Source of the DNA: Actinotalea endophytica
Lineage (GTDB): Bacteria; Actinomycetota; Actinomycetes; Actinomycetales; Cellulomonadaceae
Direction of reading: 5' to 3'
Length of the DNA: 64,000 bases
Assembly: GCF_025717005.1 (NCBI RefSeq)
Contig: NZ_JAOVZU010000007.1
Location: forward strand, 124,001-188,000
The notes below the pieces were generated by a model that saw only the letters and a program-made list of their open reading frames with translations, did not search any database and was not told the DNA's origin. The number at the start of each line of letters is the position of its first letter. Position 1 is the first letter of the stretch. The position numbers were made by a program, and so were the translations under genes. Below, piece after piece: positions 52,697 through 61,250 of this stretch.

Positions 52697-52857
52697 GTCG
52701 GCATCACCCCGAACCCGAACCGTGCGATCGGCGGCGGGTCGTCCTGGAGCACGTGGCGACGACGGGCCCGGTCGAAGAAGCGGTGGAGCGCCCAGGACAG
52801 CGGGTCCGGGTAGGCGCGGAGCCAGAAGCGGGCGCTGCGCTCGAGGTCGGGGCTCAT
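52693..52857 (-). CDS. 54-residue internally shortened paralogue of the downstream gene
   Basis: The protein reads MSPDLERSARFWLRAYP, DPLSWALHRFFDRARRR and [20 protein letters not shown] in sequence. Each part aligns with the head, middle and tail of the 172-residue neighbour, but the linker and both membrane helices are missing. It starts and stops with four-base overlaps to padR and to the neighbour, so it keeps the operon spacing. It may be a decayed duplicate kept for translational coupling, or a short regulator. Confidence 0.6.
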   Translation of the reverse strand: MSPDLERSARFWLRAYPDPLSWALHRFFDRARRRHVLQDDPPPIARFGFGVMPT

Positions 52858-53189
52858 GACGCACCGCCGAGCGCGGGGCCGCCCAGCATCCGGCCTGCCC
52901 GGTTGGCGAGCGCGGTCAGCCGGGCGGTCTCGGCGGCCGCTGCTGCGCCGCCCTCCTCGGTCATCCGGTAGTAGCGCCGCAACCGGCCGTCGACGACCTC
53001 CTGGCCGGCCTCGGCGATGAGCCCGGCGGTGAGCATCCGGTCGAGCAGCCCGTAGAGCGTGCCGGCACCGAGCCGCACCTCCCCCTCGGAGAGGTCGAGC
53101 ACGGTCTGCACGATGCCGTAGCCGTGCCGTGCCCGTTCGGAGAGCGCGAGCAGGACGAGGTAGGCCTTGTTGGTCATCCGGAACGCCAT
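52854..53189 (-). CDS. PadR family transcriptional regulator
   Basis: The 111-residue protein is a small PadR winged helix: LVLLALSERARHGYGIVQTVLDLS, VRLGAGTLYGLLDRMLTAGLIAE and the wing RLRRYYRMTEEG. PadR proteins of this group repress their own operon, and a 12-base palindrome sits three bases before the ATG. It heads an operon with two related genes. No ligand is apparent. Confidence 0.92.
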   Translation of the reverse strand: MAFRMTNKAYLVLLALSERARHGYGIVQTVLDLSEGEVRLGAGTLYGLLDRMLTAGLIAEAGQEVVDGRLRRYYRMTEEGGAAAAAETARLTALANRAGRMLGGPALGGAS

Positions 53190-53192
53190 GAC

Positions 53193-53204
53193 CGATATAT
53201 ATCG
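53193..53204. promoter_or_regulatory. Perfect PadR operator palindrome
   Basis: CGATATATATCG is a perfect 12-base palindrome just before the padR ATG and the most AT-rich spot nearby. It overlaps TATATA, a -10-like element six bases before the start, so bound PadR would block the promoter. Confidence 0.7.
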
Positions 53205-53295
53205 CCAACCGACCTATGGCGGCGAGGGCGGAAGGTCCCTGCCGGGCCTCACCCCGGCTTCGGCCGAGCGCCGCAGAACCGGCCGACCGCGCCGG

Positions 53296-54339
53296 TCAGG
53301 GCACCACGACGGTCATCCGCGGGTGCGCCGCGCCCTCGAGTGCGGCGAGCGCCTCGGCCGCCTCGCCCAGCCCGACCGTGCGGCCGACCAGCACCGACGG
53401 GTCGAGCCCGCCCGAGGCGACCCGGGCCAGCATCGCCGGGTACTCGTGCGCGGCCATCCCGTGGCTCCCGTACAGCTCGAGCTCCCACGCCACCACCCGG
53501 TCCATCGGAAGTGCGGTGCGGGCGTGGTCGGCGAGCAGCAGCCCGACCTGCACGTGGCGCCCGCGGCGGCGCAGCCCGAGCACCGAGGCCAGCGCCGTCC
53601 CCGGATGACCGAGCGCGTCCAGCGACACCGCCGCGCCGCCGTCGGTCGCCTCCACGACCGCCGCGGCGAGCAGCTCGGGCGCGAGGCCGGTGGGGTCCAG
53701 GGCGGCCACGGCACCCAGCTCGAGGGCCGCGGCCCGCGCACCCGGCGACGGGTCGACCGCGACCACCCGCCCTCCCTCGGCGGTCGCGATCATCACGGCC
53801 GACAGCCCCACGCCGCCACAGCCGTGCACCGCGACCGGGTCACCGTCGCGAACCCGACCGTGCACCGTGATCGCGCGGTACGCGGTGGCGAACCGGCAGC
53901 CCAGCGAGGCCGCGGTCACGGCGGTCATGCCCACGGGCACCGCGACCAGGTTGACGTCCGCCGAGCGCAGCGCGACCAGCTCGGCGAACGATCCCCAGTG
54001 CGTGAAGCCCGGTTGGGTCTGGTTCTCGCAGACCTGGTGCTCGCCCGCGGCGCAGGCGTCGCAGCGGCCGCAGGCGCACACGAACGGGACGGTGACCCGG
54101 TCGCCGACGGACCACCGGCGGACGTCGGGTCCGACCGCCGCGACGACCCCGGCCAGCTCGTGGCCGGGCACGTGCGGGAAGACCACGTCCGGGTCGTGAC
54201 CCTGCCAGGCGTGCCAGTCGCTGCGGCACACGCCGGTCGCGTCCACCCGCACCAGCACGCCGTCGGTGGGGCAGGCCGGGTCCGGGAGCACGGCGACCCG
54301 GGGTGCGGCGCCCGGGCCGTCGATCAGCAGACCGCGCAC
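53296..54339 (-). CDS. Zinc-dependent alcohol dehydrogenase (MDR family)
   Basis: The 347-residue protein has the catalytic zinc ligands (GVCRSDW Cys; GHELAG His-Glu), the four structural cysteines CACGRCDACAAGEHQVC, and the Rossmann loop HGCGGVGLSAVMIA. It oxidises an unknown alcohol with NAD(P). It is the second gene of a pair: GTG 54339 lies eight bases after the stop of a related dehydrogenase. A three-codon in-frame lead gives VRGLLIDGPGA. Confidence 0.9.
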   Translation of the reverse strand: MRGLLIDGPGAAPRVAVLPDPACPTDGVLVRVDATGVCRSDWHAWQGHDPDVVFPHVPGHELAGVVAAVGPDVRRWSVGDRVTVPFVCACGRCDACAAGEHQVCENQTQPGFTHWGSFAELVALRSADVNLVAVPVGMTAVTAASLGCRFATAYRAITVHGRVRDGDPVAVHGCGGVGLSAVMIATAEGGRVVAVDPSPGARAAALELGAVAALDPTGLAPELLAAAVVEATDGGAAVSLDALGHPGTALASVLGLRRRGRHVQVGLLLADHARTALPMDRVVAWELELYGSHGMAAHEYPAMLARVASGGLDPSVLVGRTVGLGEAAEALAALEGAAHPRMTVVVP

Positions 54340-54346
54340 AGGACGC

Positions 54347-55384
54347 TCACGGCCGCAGCAGCACCTTGGTCGCGCGGCGCTGGTCCATCGCCGCATACCC
54401 CTCGGGTGCCTCCTCGAGCGACAGCTCCAGGTCGAACACCGGGGACGGGTCGATCGTGCCGTCCAGCACGTCGGCGAGCAGCTCCGGCAGGTACGCACGG
54501 GCCGGCGCGACACCCCCGCGCACGGTCACGTTGCGCCGGAACAGGACGGACAGGTCCAGCCCCTCGTCCACGCCGTTGGGCACGCCGACGTAGCCGATCG
54601 TGCCGCCGGGCCTGGCGATCCGCACCGCGGTGTCCCACGAGCCCTGCATGCCGACGCACTCCATCACGTGCGGTGCGCCGAGGCCGTCGGTCCGCTCGAG
54701 CACGGCGGCCACCGCGGCCTCGCCACGCTCGGCGATCACCTCGGTCGCGCCGAACCGGCGCCCGATCGCTGCGCGGTCCTCGTGGGTCGAGAGCAGGGTG
54801 ATCCGCTCGGCCCCGAGACGGTGCGCGGCGAGCACGCCGCACAGCCCGACCGCGCCGTCCCCGATCACCACCACGTGCGAGCCGGCCCCCACCCCGGCCG
54901 ACACCGCGGCGTGGTGCCCGGTGGCCATCACGTCGGACAGCGTGAGCAGCGCGGGGAGGCGGGGGTCGTCCTCGCCGACCGGCGCGGCGACCAGGGTGCC
55001 GTCGGCCAGCGGGACCCGGACCACCTGCCCCTGGCCACCGCCGATCGACTCCGACCCGTAGAAGCCGCCGCGCACGCACGAGGTCTGCAGCCCGGCCCGG
55101 CAGAACTCGCAGTCGCCGCACGAGTACATGAACGGCGCGATCACCAGGTCGCCGACCGCGAGGGTGCGGACGTCGGCGCCCACCTCCTCGACCACGCCGA
55201 GGAACTCGTGGCCGATCCGATGGGCGTGCTCCGGCGCGTCCTGCCGCCGGTACGGCCACAGGTCCGACCCGCAGATGCAGGACAGCGTGACGCGAACGAT
55301 CGCGTCGGTCGGCTCGAGGAGGACAGGGTCGGGCACGGTCTCGACGCGGATGTCGCGCGGCCCGTGGTGCAGGACGGCTCGCAT
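54347..55384 (-). CDS. Zinc-dependent alcohol dehydrogenase (MDR family)
   Basis: The 345-residue protein has CICGSDLWPYR (catalytic Cys), IGHEFLGVVEEVG, the structural cysteine block CGDCEFCRAGLQTSC and the cofactor loop VVVIGDGAVGLCGVLAAHRLGA (in segments). It resembles threonine/sorbitol-type dehydrogenases; the substrate is unknown. ATG 55384 (MRAVLHHGPRDI) is the usual start for this group; ATG 55393 adds three residues. It is transcribed with the following dehydrogenase and both may act on related substrates. Confidence 0.9.
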   Translation of the reverse strand: MRAVLHHGPRDIRVETVPDPVLLEPTDAIVRVTLSCICGSDLWPYRRQDAPEHAHRIGHEFLGVVEEVGADVRTLAVGDLVIAPFMYSCGDCEFCRAGLQTSCVRGGFYGSESIGGGQGQVVRVPLADGTLVAAPVGEDDPRLPALLTLSDVMATGHHAAVSAGVGAGSHVVVIGDGAVGLCGVLAAHRLGAERITLLSTHEDRAAIGRRFGATEVIAERGEAAVAAVLERTDGLGAPHVMECVGMQGSWDTAVRIARPGGTIGYVGVPNGVDEGLDLSVLFRRNVTVRGGVAPARAYLPELLADVLDGTIDPSPVFDLELSLEEAPEGYAAMDQRRATKVLLRP

Positions 55385-55481
55385 GGCCTCCATCCTGGCC
55401 TGTTCCGGGGCGTGGTGTGTCGCTCGTCTCTGCGCGGCTGCATCCTCGAGCTGGTCCGACGGGGTCGCTACCCACCGGAGA

Positions 55482-57773
55482 TCAGGACCGAGCTGCCTGC
55501 TCCTCCACACGCACCTCCGCCAGTCCACCCCGGGACTCGGCGTTCAGCGTCCGGCCGTCGAGCAGCACGCGCAGGCTCCAGCGCATCGGGGAGTCGCTCG
55601 AGGCCCGGATCGTGCTGCCTGACCTGGTCACGACGAACGTGACGTCCTCACCGGGCATACCCGGGCCGCGCGGCACGCGCACGACCGTGCGGGAGCCGTC
55701 GGCCGGCTCGGCGACGTGAAGCAGCACGCCATCGGGCCAGTCGTACTCGGGTCGGTCGTCGACCGCCCCGATCGGCACGACCGCCCCGGGCCGCACCAGC
55801 AACGGCAGGGAGTCGGCGGGATGCCGCTGACGCACCCAGCGCGGGCCGACCACGCGCGACCCGTCGAGCAGGGACGTCCAGGTGCCCTCGGGCACGTAGA
55901 CGTCCACGTCGCCGTCGGCGCTGAACACCGGCGCGACGAGCAGCGAGTCCCCCAGCAGGTACTGCGTCTCCACCGTCGCCGCCGTCCGGTCCGTGGGGAA
56001 CTCCAGCAGCATCGGGCGCATCATGGGCACGCCGTCGGTCGCCTCCTGTGCCACCCGCGCGAGGTACGGCATGAGGGTCATCTTGAGTGTCGTGAACCGG
56101 CGGGCGACCTCCACGGCCTCCTCGTCGAAGGCCCACGGCACCCGGTACGACGTCGACCCGTGAAGCCGGCTGTGCGACGACAGCAACCCGAAGGCGAGCC
56201 ACCGCTTGAAGAGCTCCGGGTCGGGCGTGCCCTCGAAGCCCCCGATGTCGTGGCTCCAGTAGCCGAACCCGGACAGCGCGAGCGACAGGCCGCCGCGCAG
56301 CGACTCGGCCATCGACTCGAACGTCGAGTCGCAGTCCCCGCCCCAGTGCACCGGGAACTGCTGGCCTCCGACGGTCGCCGAACGGGCGAACAGCACGGCG
56401 TCGCCCTCGCCGCGCTCGTCGACCAGCAGCTCGTGGACCGCCTGGTTGTAGAGGAAGGAGTAGTAGTTGTGCATCCGCTCGGGGTCGGAGCCGTCGTGCC
56501 AGACCACATCGGTCGGGATCCGCTCGCCGAAGTCGGTCTTGAACGTGTCGACACCTTGGCGCAGCACACCGCGGAGCTTCTCGGTGAACCAGGCCGACGC
56601 GTCGGGGTTGGTGAAGTCCACGAGGGCCATCCCGGCCTGCCAGCTGTCCCACTGCCACACCGAGCCGTCGGCACGGCGCACCAGGTAGCCCTTCTCCTTC
56701 CCCTCGGTGAACAGCGCCGATCGCTGGGCGATGTACGGGTTGATCCAGACGCTCACCCGCAGGCCACGGTCGTGCAAGCGGGCGAGCATGCCCTCGGGGT
56801 CCGGGAAGACCGAGGGGTCCCACTGAAGGTCCGTCCAGTGAAACTCACGCATCCAGAAGCAGTCGAAGTGGAACACGCTCAAGGGGATGTCGCGCTGTGC
56901 CATGCCCTCGATGAAGGACATGACCGTCGGCTCGTCGTAGTCGGTGGTGAACGACGTGGACAGCCACAGCCCGAACGACCAGGCGGGCACGGCGGCGGGC
57001 CGGCCGGTGAGGGCCGCGTAGCGCCGCAGCACATCGGCCGGTGTCGGCCCGTCGATCACCAGGTACTCGATCACCTGGCCGGGCACCGAGAACTGGACCG
57101 ACGAGACCGTCTCGGACCCGACCTCGAAGGAGACCGGGCCCGCGTGGTCGACGAGGACTCCGTACCCACGGTCCGAGAGGTAGAACGGCACGTTCTTGTA
57201 CGCCTGCTCGCTCGACGTCCCCCCGTCGGCGTTCCAGATCTCGACGGTCTGGCCGTTCTTGACCAGCGGCCCGAACCGCTCCCCGAGCCCGTAGACGTGC
57301 TCACCGACCGACAGCCCGAGGCGCTCGTGGACCCAGTGGTTGCCCTGGTCGTCCGACACCGCGCCGATGGCCTTGGCCCCCGAGTGCGTCAGCAGGCGCC
57401 CGTCGGAGCGGAACTCCATCAGCCACGGGCTCCCCCGGCGGACGCTCACCTCGAGGTCCCCGGTACGCAGCACACCGCGGTCGGCGTCGATGACGACCTC
57501 CGGGACGTGCGCCGTGCCCGCCATCTCGAACCTCGGCCCCGGCTCGAGGCCACCCGCATGGTGCTCGACCCGCACCCGCGCGACGCCCGGGGCCGGCGAG
57601 CTCACCCGGACGGTCAGCGCAGGCAGGTTGAGCGTGTCGCCCCGGTGCCGCACGACCTTCGTGGACGCGTACGCGACCAGCGACCCGTCCGCTTCTTCCA
57701 GATCGCGGACATCGGCCGGGTGCAGCGACTCCATGCCCTCGCGCACCAGCCAGTACCCGTCGGTGAACTTCAT
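55482..57773 (-). CDS. Glycoside hydrolase family 31, probable alpha-xylosidase (YicI-like)
   Basis: The 763-residue protein matches YicI in length and in the subgroup motif SVFHFDCFWMREFHWTDLQWD. The catalytic nucleophile lies in DTFKTDFGERIPTDV (Asp414), and the acid/base region is HWGGDCDSTFESMAESLRGG with ALSGFGYWSHDIGGFEG. The FDCFWM and FKTDFGERIP forms separate alpha-xylosidases from alpha-glucosidases. No signal peptide is present, so it acts inside the cell, probably releasing xylose from imported xyloglucan oligosaccharides. It is the last gene of the sugar operon. Confidence 0.9.
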   Translation of the reverse strand: MKFTDGYWLVREGMESLHPADVRDLEEADGSLVAYASTKVVRHRGDTLNLPALTVRVSSPAPGVARVRVEHHAGGLEPGPRFEMAGTAHVPEVVIDADRGVLRTGDLEVSVRRGSPWLMEFRSDGRLLTHSGAKAIGAVSDDQGNHWVHERLGLSVGEHVYGLGERFGPLVKNGQTVEIWNADGGTSSEQAYKNVPFYLSDRGYGVLVDHAGPVSFEVGSETVSSVQFSVPGQVIEYLVIDGPTPADVLRRYAALTGRPAAVPAWSFGLWLSTSFTTDYDEPTVMSFIEGMAQRDIPLSVFHFDCFWMREFHWTDLQWDPSVFPDPEGMLARLHDRGLRVSVWINPYIAQRSALFTEGKEKGYLVRRADGSVWQWDSWQAGMALVDFTNPDASAWFTEKLRGVLRQGVDTFKTDFGERIPTDVVWHDGSDPERMHNYYSFLYNQAVHELLVDERGEGDAVLFARSATVGGQQFPVHWGGDCDSTFESMAESLRGGLSLALSGFGYWSHDIGGFEGTPDPELFKRWLAFGLLSSHSRLHGSTSYRVPWAFDEEAVEVARRFTTLKMTLMPYLARVAQEATDGVPMMRPMLLEFPTDRTAATVETQYLLGDSLLVAPVFSADGDVDVYVPEGTWTSLLDGSRVVGPRWVRQRHPADSLPLLVRPGAVVPIGAVDDRPEYDWPDGVLLHVAEPADGSRTVVRVPRGPGMPGEDVTFVVTRSGSTIRASSDSPMRWSLRVLLDGRTLNAESRGGLAEVRVEEQAARS

Positions 57774-57891
57774 GGGCGGGACCCCTCACATCGATGGTTT
57801 GTCGTGCCGGGCACTGGGCCGCGTCGCGGCGGCGGGTGGGCTCGGCGGCGGGAACTCGGTACAGGGCCGCGATACGCGCGGCCGTCGGTCG

Positions 57892-58782
57892 TCAACCCTT
57901 CAGCCCTCCGCTGAGGACATCCAGGCGCCAGTAGCGCTGCAGGACGACGAACAAGATGATCAGGGGCAGCACCGAGACGAGCGCTCCCGTGATGACGGTC
58001 GTGTACAGCGCGGGCTGCCCGGCGCCGCGGTTCAGCAGGCTGAACAGTCCCACGGTGAGCGGGAACATCTTCTCGTCGGTGATCATGATGTACGGCAGCA
58101 TGAAGTTGTTCCAGATCGCCACGAACTGCAGCAGGAACACGGTCACCAGGCCGGGGAGCATCAGCCTCAGCCCGACGCTCCAGAACAGGCGGAGCTCGCC
58201 GGCGCCGTCGATCCGACCGGCCTCGAGGATCTCGGTGGGCACCGAGGCCTGCGCGAACACGCGCGACAGGTAGATCGAGAACGGGCTGATCAACGACGGC
58301 AGCAGCACCGACCAGTAGCTGCCTGTCATGTGGACCTTGGACAGCAGCAGGTACTGCGGGATCGCCAGAGCGATCGGCGGGATCAGGACGCCGGCCAGGA
58401 TCACCTTGAAGATCAGCTCGCGCCCCAGGAACTGGAACTTCGCGAGCGCGTACCCGGCTGCGGCGGAGATCAGGACGGTCAGGAGCGTGCCCACGCCGGC
58501 GAACAGCAGGGTGTTGAGGACCCAGCGGCCGAACACGCCGTCGTTGTAGGCCAGCAGGTCGCGGAGGTTCTCGCCGAGGCCGCCGTTGAAGCTCGGGGCG
58601 AACGAGAACGTCGTGAACAGCTCGCCGGCGGTCTTCGTCGACGCAGTGACGATCCACGTGACGGGCAGCACGCAGTACAGCGCGCCGACGACGAGCACCG
58701 CCGTCGTGCTCAGGCCACGGCCGGTGCTGGTCCGGCGACCACCCGACGCGCGGGCGCCGACCGGCGCGGTTGCGACGGCCAT
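57892..58782 (-). CDS. Carbohydrate ABC transporter permease (MalG type)
   Basis: The 296-residue protein has six predicted membrane helices and the EAA loop EILEAGRIDGAGELRLFWSVGLRLM. Its C-terminal QRYWRLDVLSGGLKG is typical of the second permease of sugar importers. The ATG overlaps the preceding permease stop (TGATG), and 118 bases separate it from the GH31 gene. Confidence 0.93.
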   Translation of the reverse strand: MAVATAPVGARASGGRRTSTGRGLSTTAVLVVGALYCVLPVTWIVTASTKTAGELFTTFSFAPSFNGGLGENLRDLLAYNDGVFGRWVLNTLLFAGVGTLLTVLISAAAGYALAKFQFLGRELIFKVILAGVLIPPIALAIPQYLLLSKVHMTGSYWSVLLPSLISPFSIYLSRVFAQASVPTEILEAGRIDGAGELRLFWSVGLRLMLPGLVTVFLLQFVAIWNNFMLPYIMITDEKMFPLTVGLFSLLNRGAGQPALYTTVITGALVSVLPLIILFVVLQRYWRLDVLSGGLKG

Positions 58783-59753
58783 CAGTCCTCCACCCCCTGG
58801 AACCGGCGCGTCGCGCGCATCACACCGAGCGACACACCGAGCGTCAGCAGCGCGAGGAGGACCGACTCGGCGGCGGCCAGGAAGGTGTTGTTGAGCACGA
58901 AGGCATCGGAGTAGATCTTCATCATCGGCATCCAGGTGCTGGTGATGGCGTGCGACAGCGTGGACAGCGCCGTGGGCTCGTTGTAGACCTGGATCATCGC
59001 GATCAGCGCGAAGATCATGGTCATCACCATGGCGGGAGCGATCATCGGGATCTTGATCGAGAACGCGATGCGCAGGTCGGAGCACCCGTCGATCCGCGCG
59101 GCCTCGTAGATCTCGCTCGGGATCGCACGCAGCGCCGTGTAGAGGATGATCATGTTGAACCCGGTGCCGCCCCAGATCGCGATGTTCGCGGTGGAGAACA
59201 GGACGGTCCCGCTGCCGAGGAAGTCCGGCGGGGCCAGGCCGAGCGCCTCGAAGGCCGACACGATCGGGCTGACCGCCGGCAGGTAGATGAATCCCCACAT
59301 CAGCGACGCGATGACGCCTGGCACCGCATACGGGATGAAGATCGAGGTGCGCCACAGACCCGCAGCCCGGGTTCGCGGGTGGTCGAGGAGCAGCGCGAAC
59401 GTCAACGCCAGGCCGAACATGATCACGACGACGATCACGCCGTAGACGACCATCCGCCCCATCGCTTCCCAGAACACGCGATCGGTCAGGACGGTCGTGT
59501 AGTTCGACAGACCTGCCGCCTGCTCGGTCCGTCGTCCGAGCAACGAGCCGTCCGCCACCTTCACCGTCCGGAAGCTCAGCCACACCGAGTATCCGATCGG
59601 GATCAGCATGAAGGCGGTGAGCAGCGCGAGCGCGGGAGCGAGCAGCACGTAGGGCGCGGTCTTGGCGTTGAGCCTGCGGCGCGTCCGGCGAACACCCGGC
59701 ACCGGGGCCTCCGGTCGCCCGACCTCCGCTGCCATGGACTCCACCGTTCGCAC
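58782..59753 (-). CDS. Carbohydrate ABC transporter permease (MalF type)
   Basis: The 323-residue protein has six helices, starting AKTAPYVLLAPALALLTAF, and the EAA loop EIYEAARIDGCSDLRIAFSIKIPMI. YAVPGVIASLMWGFIYLP is typical of this family. I prefer GTG 59753, with AGGAGAGAGG six bases upstream, over ATG 59735. A hairpin at 59781-59812 separates it from the binding-protein gene. Confidence 0.92.
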   Translation of the reverse strand: MRTVESMAAEVGRPEAPVPGVRRTRRRLNAKTAPYVLLAPALALLTAFMLIPIGYSVWLSFRTVKVADGSLLGRRTEQAAGLSNYTTVLTDRVFWEAMGRMVVYGVIVVVIMFGLALTFALLLDHPRTRAAGLWRTSIFIPYAVPGVIASLMWGFIYLPAVSPIVSAFEALGLAPPDFLGSGTVLFSTANIAIWGGTGFNMIILYTALRAIPSEIYEAARIDGCSDLRIAFSIKIPMIAPAMVMTMIFALIAMIQVYNEPTALSTLSHAITSTWMPMMKIYSDAFVLNNTFLAAAESVLLALLTLGVSLGVMRATRRFQGVED

Positions 59754-59780
59754 GACTACCTCTCTCCTCTCGTCGACCGA

Positions 59781-59812
59781 TCCTGGCCGGGACCCGTAGG
59801 CCCCGGCCAGGA
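59781..59812 (-). promoter_or_regulatory. Intra-operon hairpin between binding protein and permease genes
   Basis: TCCTGGCCGGG and CCCGGCCAGGA form an 11-base perfect stem around a ten-base loop, six bases after the binding-protein stop and 28 before the permease start. It mirrors the hairpin at 40413-40446. Confidence 0.75.
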
Positions 59813-59818
59813 CGGGCA

Positions 59819-61183
59819 TCAGTCTGCGACCGGGTAGCCCTGGTTCACGAGGTCGTCGACGCTCGCGGTCTGGACGCCGGCGAGGGTGTCCGTGAGGCTC
59901 GTGCCGTTCTCGATCGCGGTCGAGAAGGCGTCCTGCATCGTCGCGAACGTGAAGGCCACGTTCGGCGACCAGCGGAACGCGCGCGCGTTCGACGCGGACT
60001 CGGCGGACAGCTGCCAGAAGTCGGTCTGGTCGCCCAGGACGGCCGGAGTGGCGCTGGTGGCCGAGTACTCCTGACCAGGGATCGAGGCGGGGTACAGGGT
60101 GGCGACGTCGACGAGCTGCTGGACGCCCTCGTCGGAGGTGTAGAGCCAGGTCAGGAACTCGGCCGCCGCCTCCTTGTGCGTGCTCGTGTCGGCGATCGCG
60201 GCCGAGGACCCGCCCCACAGCCCGGTGTAGGTCTCGCCCGCGTTCCACTGCGGCAGCGGCACTGCCTGCCACGAGCCCGCCGTGTCAGGGGCGATCCCCT
60301 CGATGACGCCGGCGCCCCAGGTCGGTGCGATCCACGACAGGATCGTGCCGTCGGCCAGGGCGGTGTTCCACTCCGCGGAGTAGGTCGGCGAGGTGCTCAC
60401 GAGTCCGTCGGCGAGCAGGCCGCTCCAGTAGTCGGCGACCTTCTCGGTGGCCTGGTCGTCGATGTTCACGGACCACTCGTTGTCCTGCGCGGTCCACCAC
60501 TCGGCGCCCGCCTGCTGCGACAGACCGGCGAACCACCCGGGGTACGTCGCGTCGAAGGAGGTGATGGACACGCTCGGGTCGGCGGCGTGGATGGCTGCCG
60601 CGGCCTGCGCGAACTCGTCCCACGTGGTCGGGACGGGCACGCCGTACGTGTCGAAGAGATCGGTGCGCACGTACATCATCAGGGGGCCGACGTCGCCCGG
60701 GATCGCGTAGGTCGTGTCGCCCCAGCTCACCTGGTTCAGGACGCCCTCGGAGTACTGGCTCAACGCGTCGGGGGCGAGGTCGTCGAGCTCGGCGACGATC
60801 CCGTTCGAGACGAGGATCGGCAGGGACTGGTACTCGGCCTGGACGATGTCGGGGAGGTTGCCCGCCTTGGCCGCCGTCACCGTCCGGGTCACGAGGTCGT
60901 CTCCCTCGGCCAGGCGGTCGATCGTGACCTGGATGTCGGGGTGCTCGGAGTTCCAGACGGCGACGATGTCCTCGACGTTGGTCATCCAGGTCCAGTAGGT
61001 CAGCTCGATCGGGTCGGCGGCCGACCCGGTCTCCTCGTCGGCCGAGCTCGACGGGTCGGAGCTGTCGCCGGAGCCGCAGGCGGCCAGCATCAGGGCACTC
61101 GCGGCCGCCAGGGCGCCGAGCTGCGCGGTCCGGCGGTGGGACGCCGTCCGCGACGTTGAGGTTGTCGATCGTGAAAACAGCAT
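59819..61183 (-). CDS. Sugar ABC transporter substrate-binding lipoprotein
   Basis: The 454-residue precursor has a basic head, a hydrophobic core and lipobox LMLAACGSG. The mature protein is a MalE-type binding protein: IELTYWTWMTNVEDIVAVWNSEHPDI (in segments), VTAAKAGNLPDIVQAEYQSLP, AIPGDVGPLMMYVRTDLFD and LWGGSSAAIADTSTHKEAAAEFLTW. Its position between GH3 and two permeases implies an oligosaccharide ligand. GGAGGAG lies six bases before the ATG, which decides against the upstream ATG at 61207. Confidence 0.9.
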   Translation of the reverse strand: MLFSRSTTSTSRTASHRRTAQLGALAAASALMLAACGSGDSSDPSSSADEETGSAADPIELTYWTWMTNVEDIVAVWNSEHPDIQVTIDRLAEGDDLVTRTVTAAKAGNLPDIVQAEYQSLPILVSNGIVAELDDLAPDALSQYSEGVLNQVSWGDTTYAIPGDVGPLMMYVRTDLFDTYGVPVPTTWDEFAQAAAAIHAADPSVSITSFDATYPGWFAGLSQQAGAEWWTAQDNEWSVNIDDQATEKVADYWSGLLADGLVSTSPTYSAEWNTALADGTILSWIAPTWGAGVIEGIAPDTAGSWQAVPLPQWNAGETYTGLWGGSSAAIADTSTHKEAAAEFLTWLYTSDEGVQQLVDVATLYPASIPGQEYSATSATPAVLGDQTDFWQLSAESASNARAFRWSPNVAFTFATMQDAFSTAIENGTSLTDTLAGVQTASVDDLVNQGYPVAD

Positions 61184-61250
61184 TGTTCTCCTCCGGATAG
61201 CGCGCACGTCACGCGTCTTCTTGTCGCTCGTCGACCGGTGGGGCGGGCTG

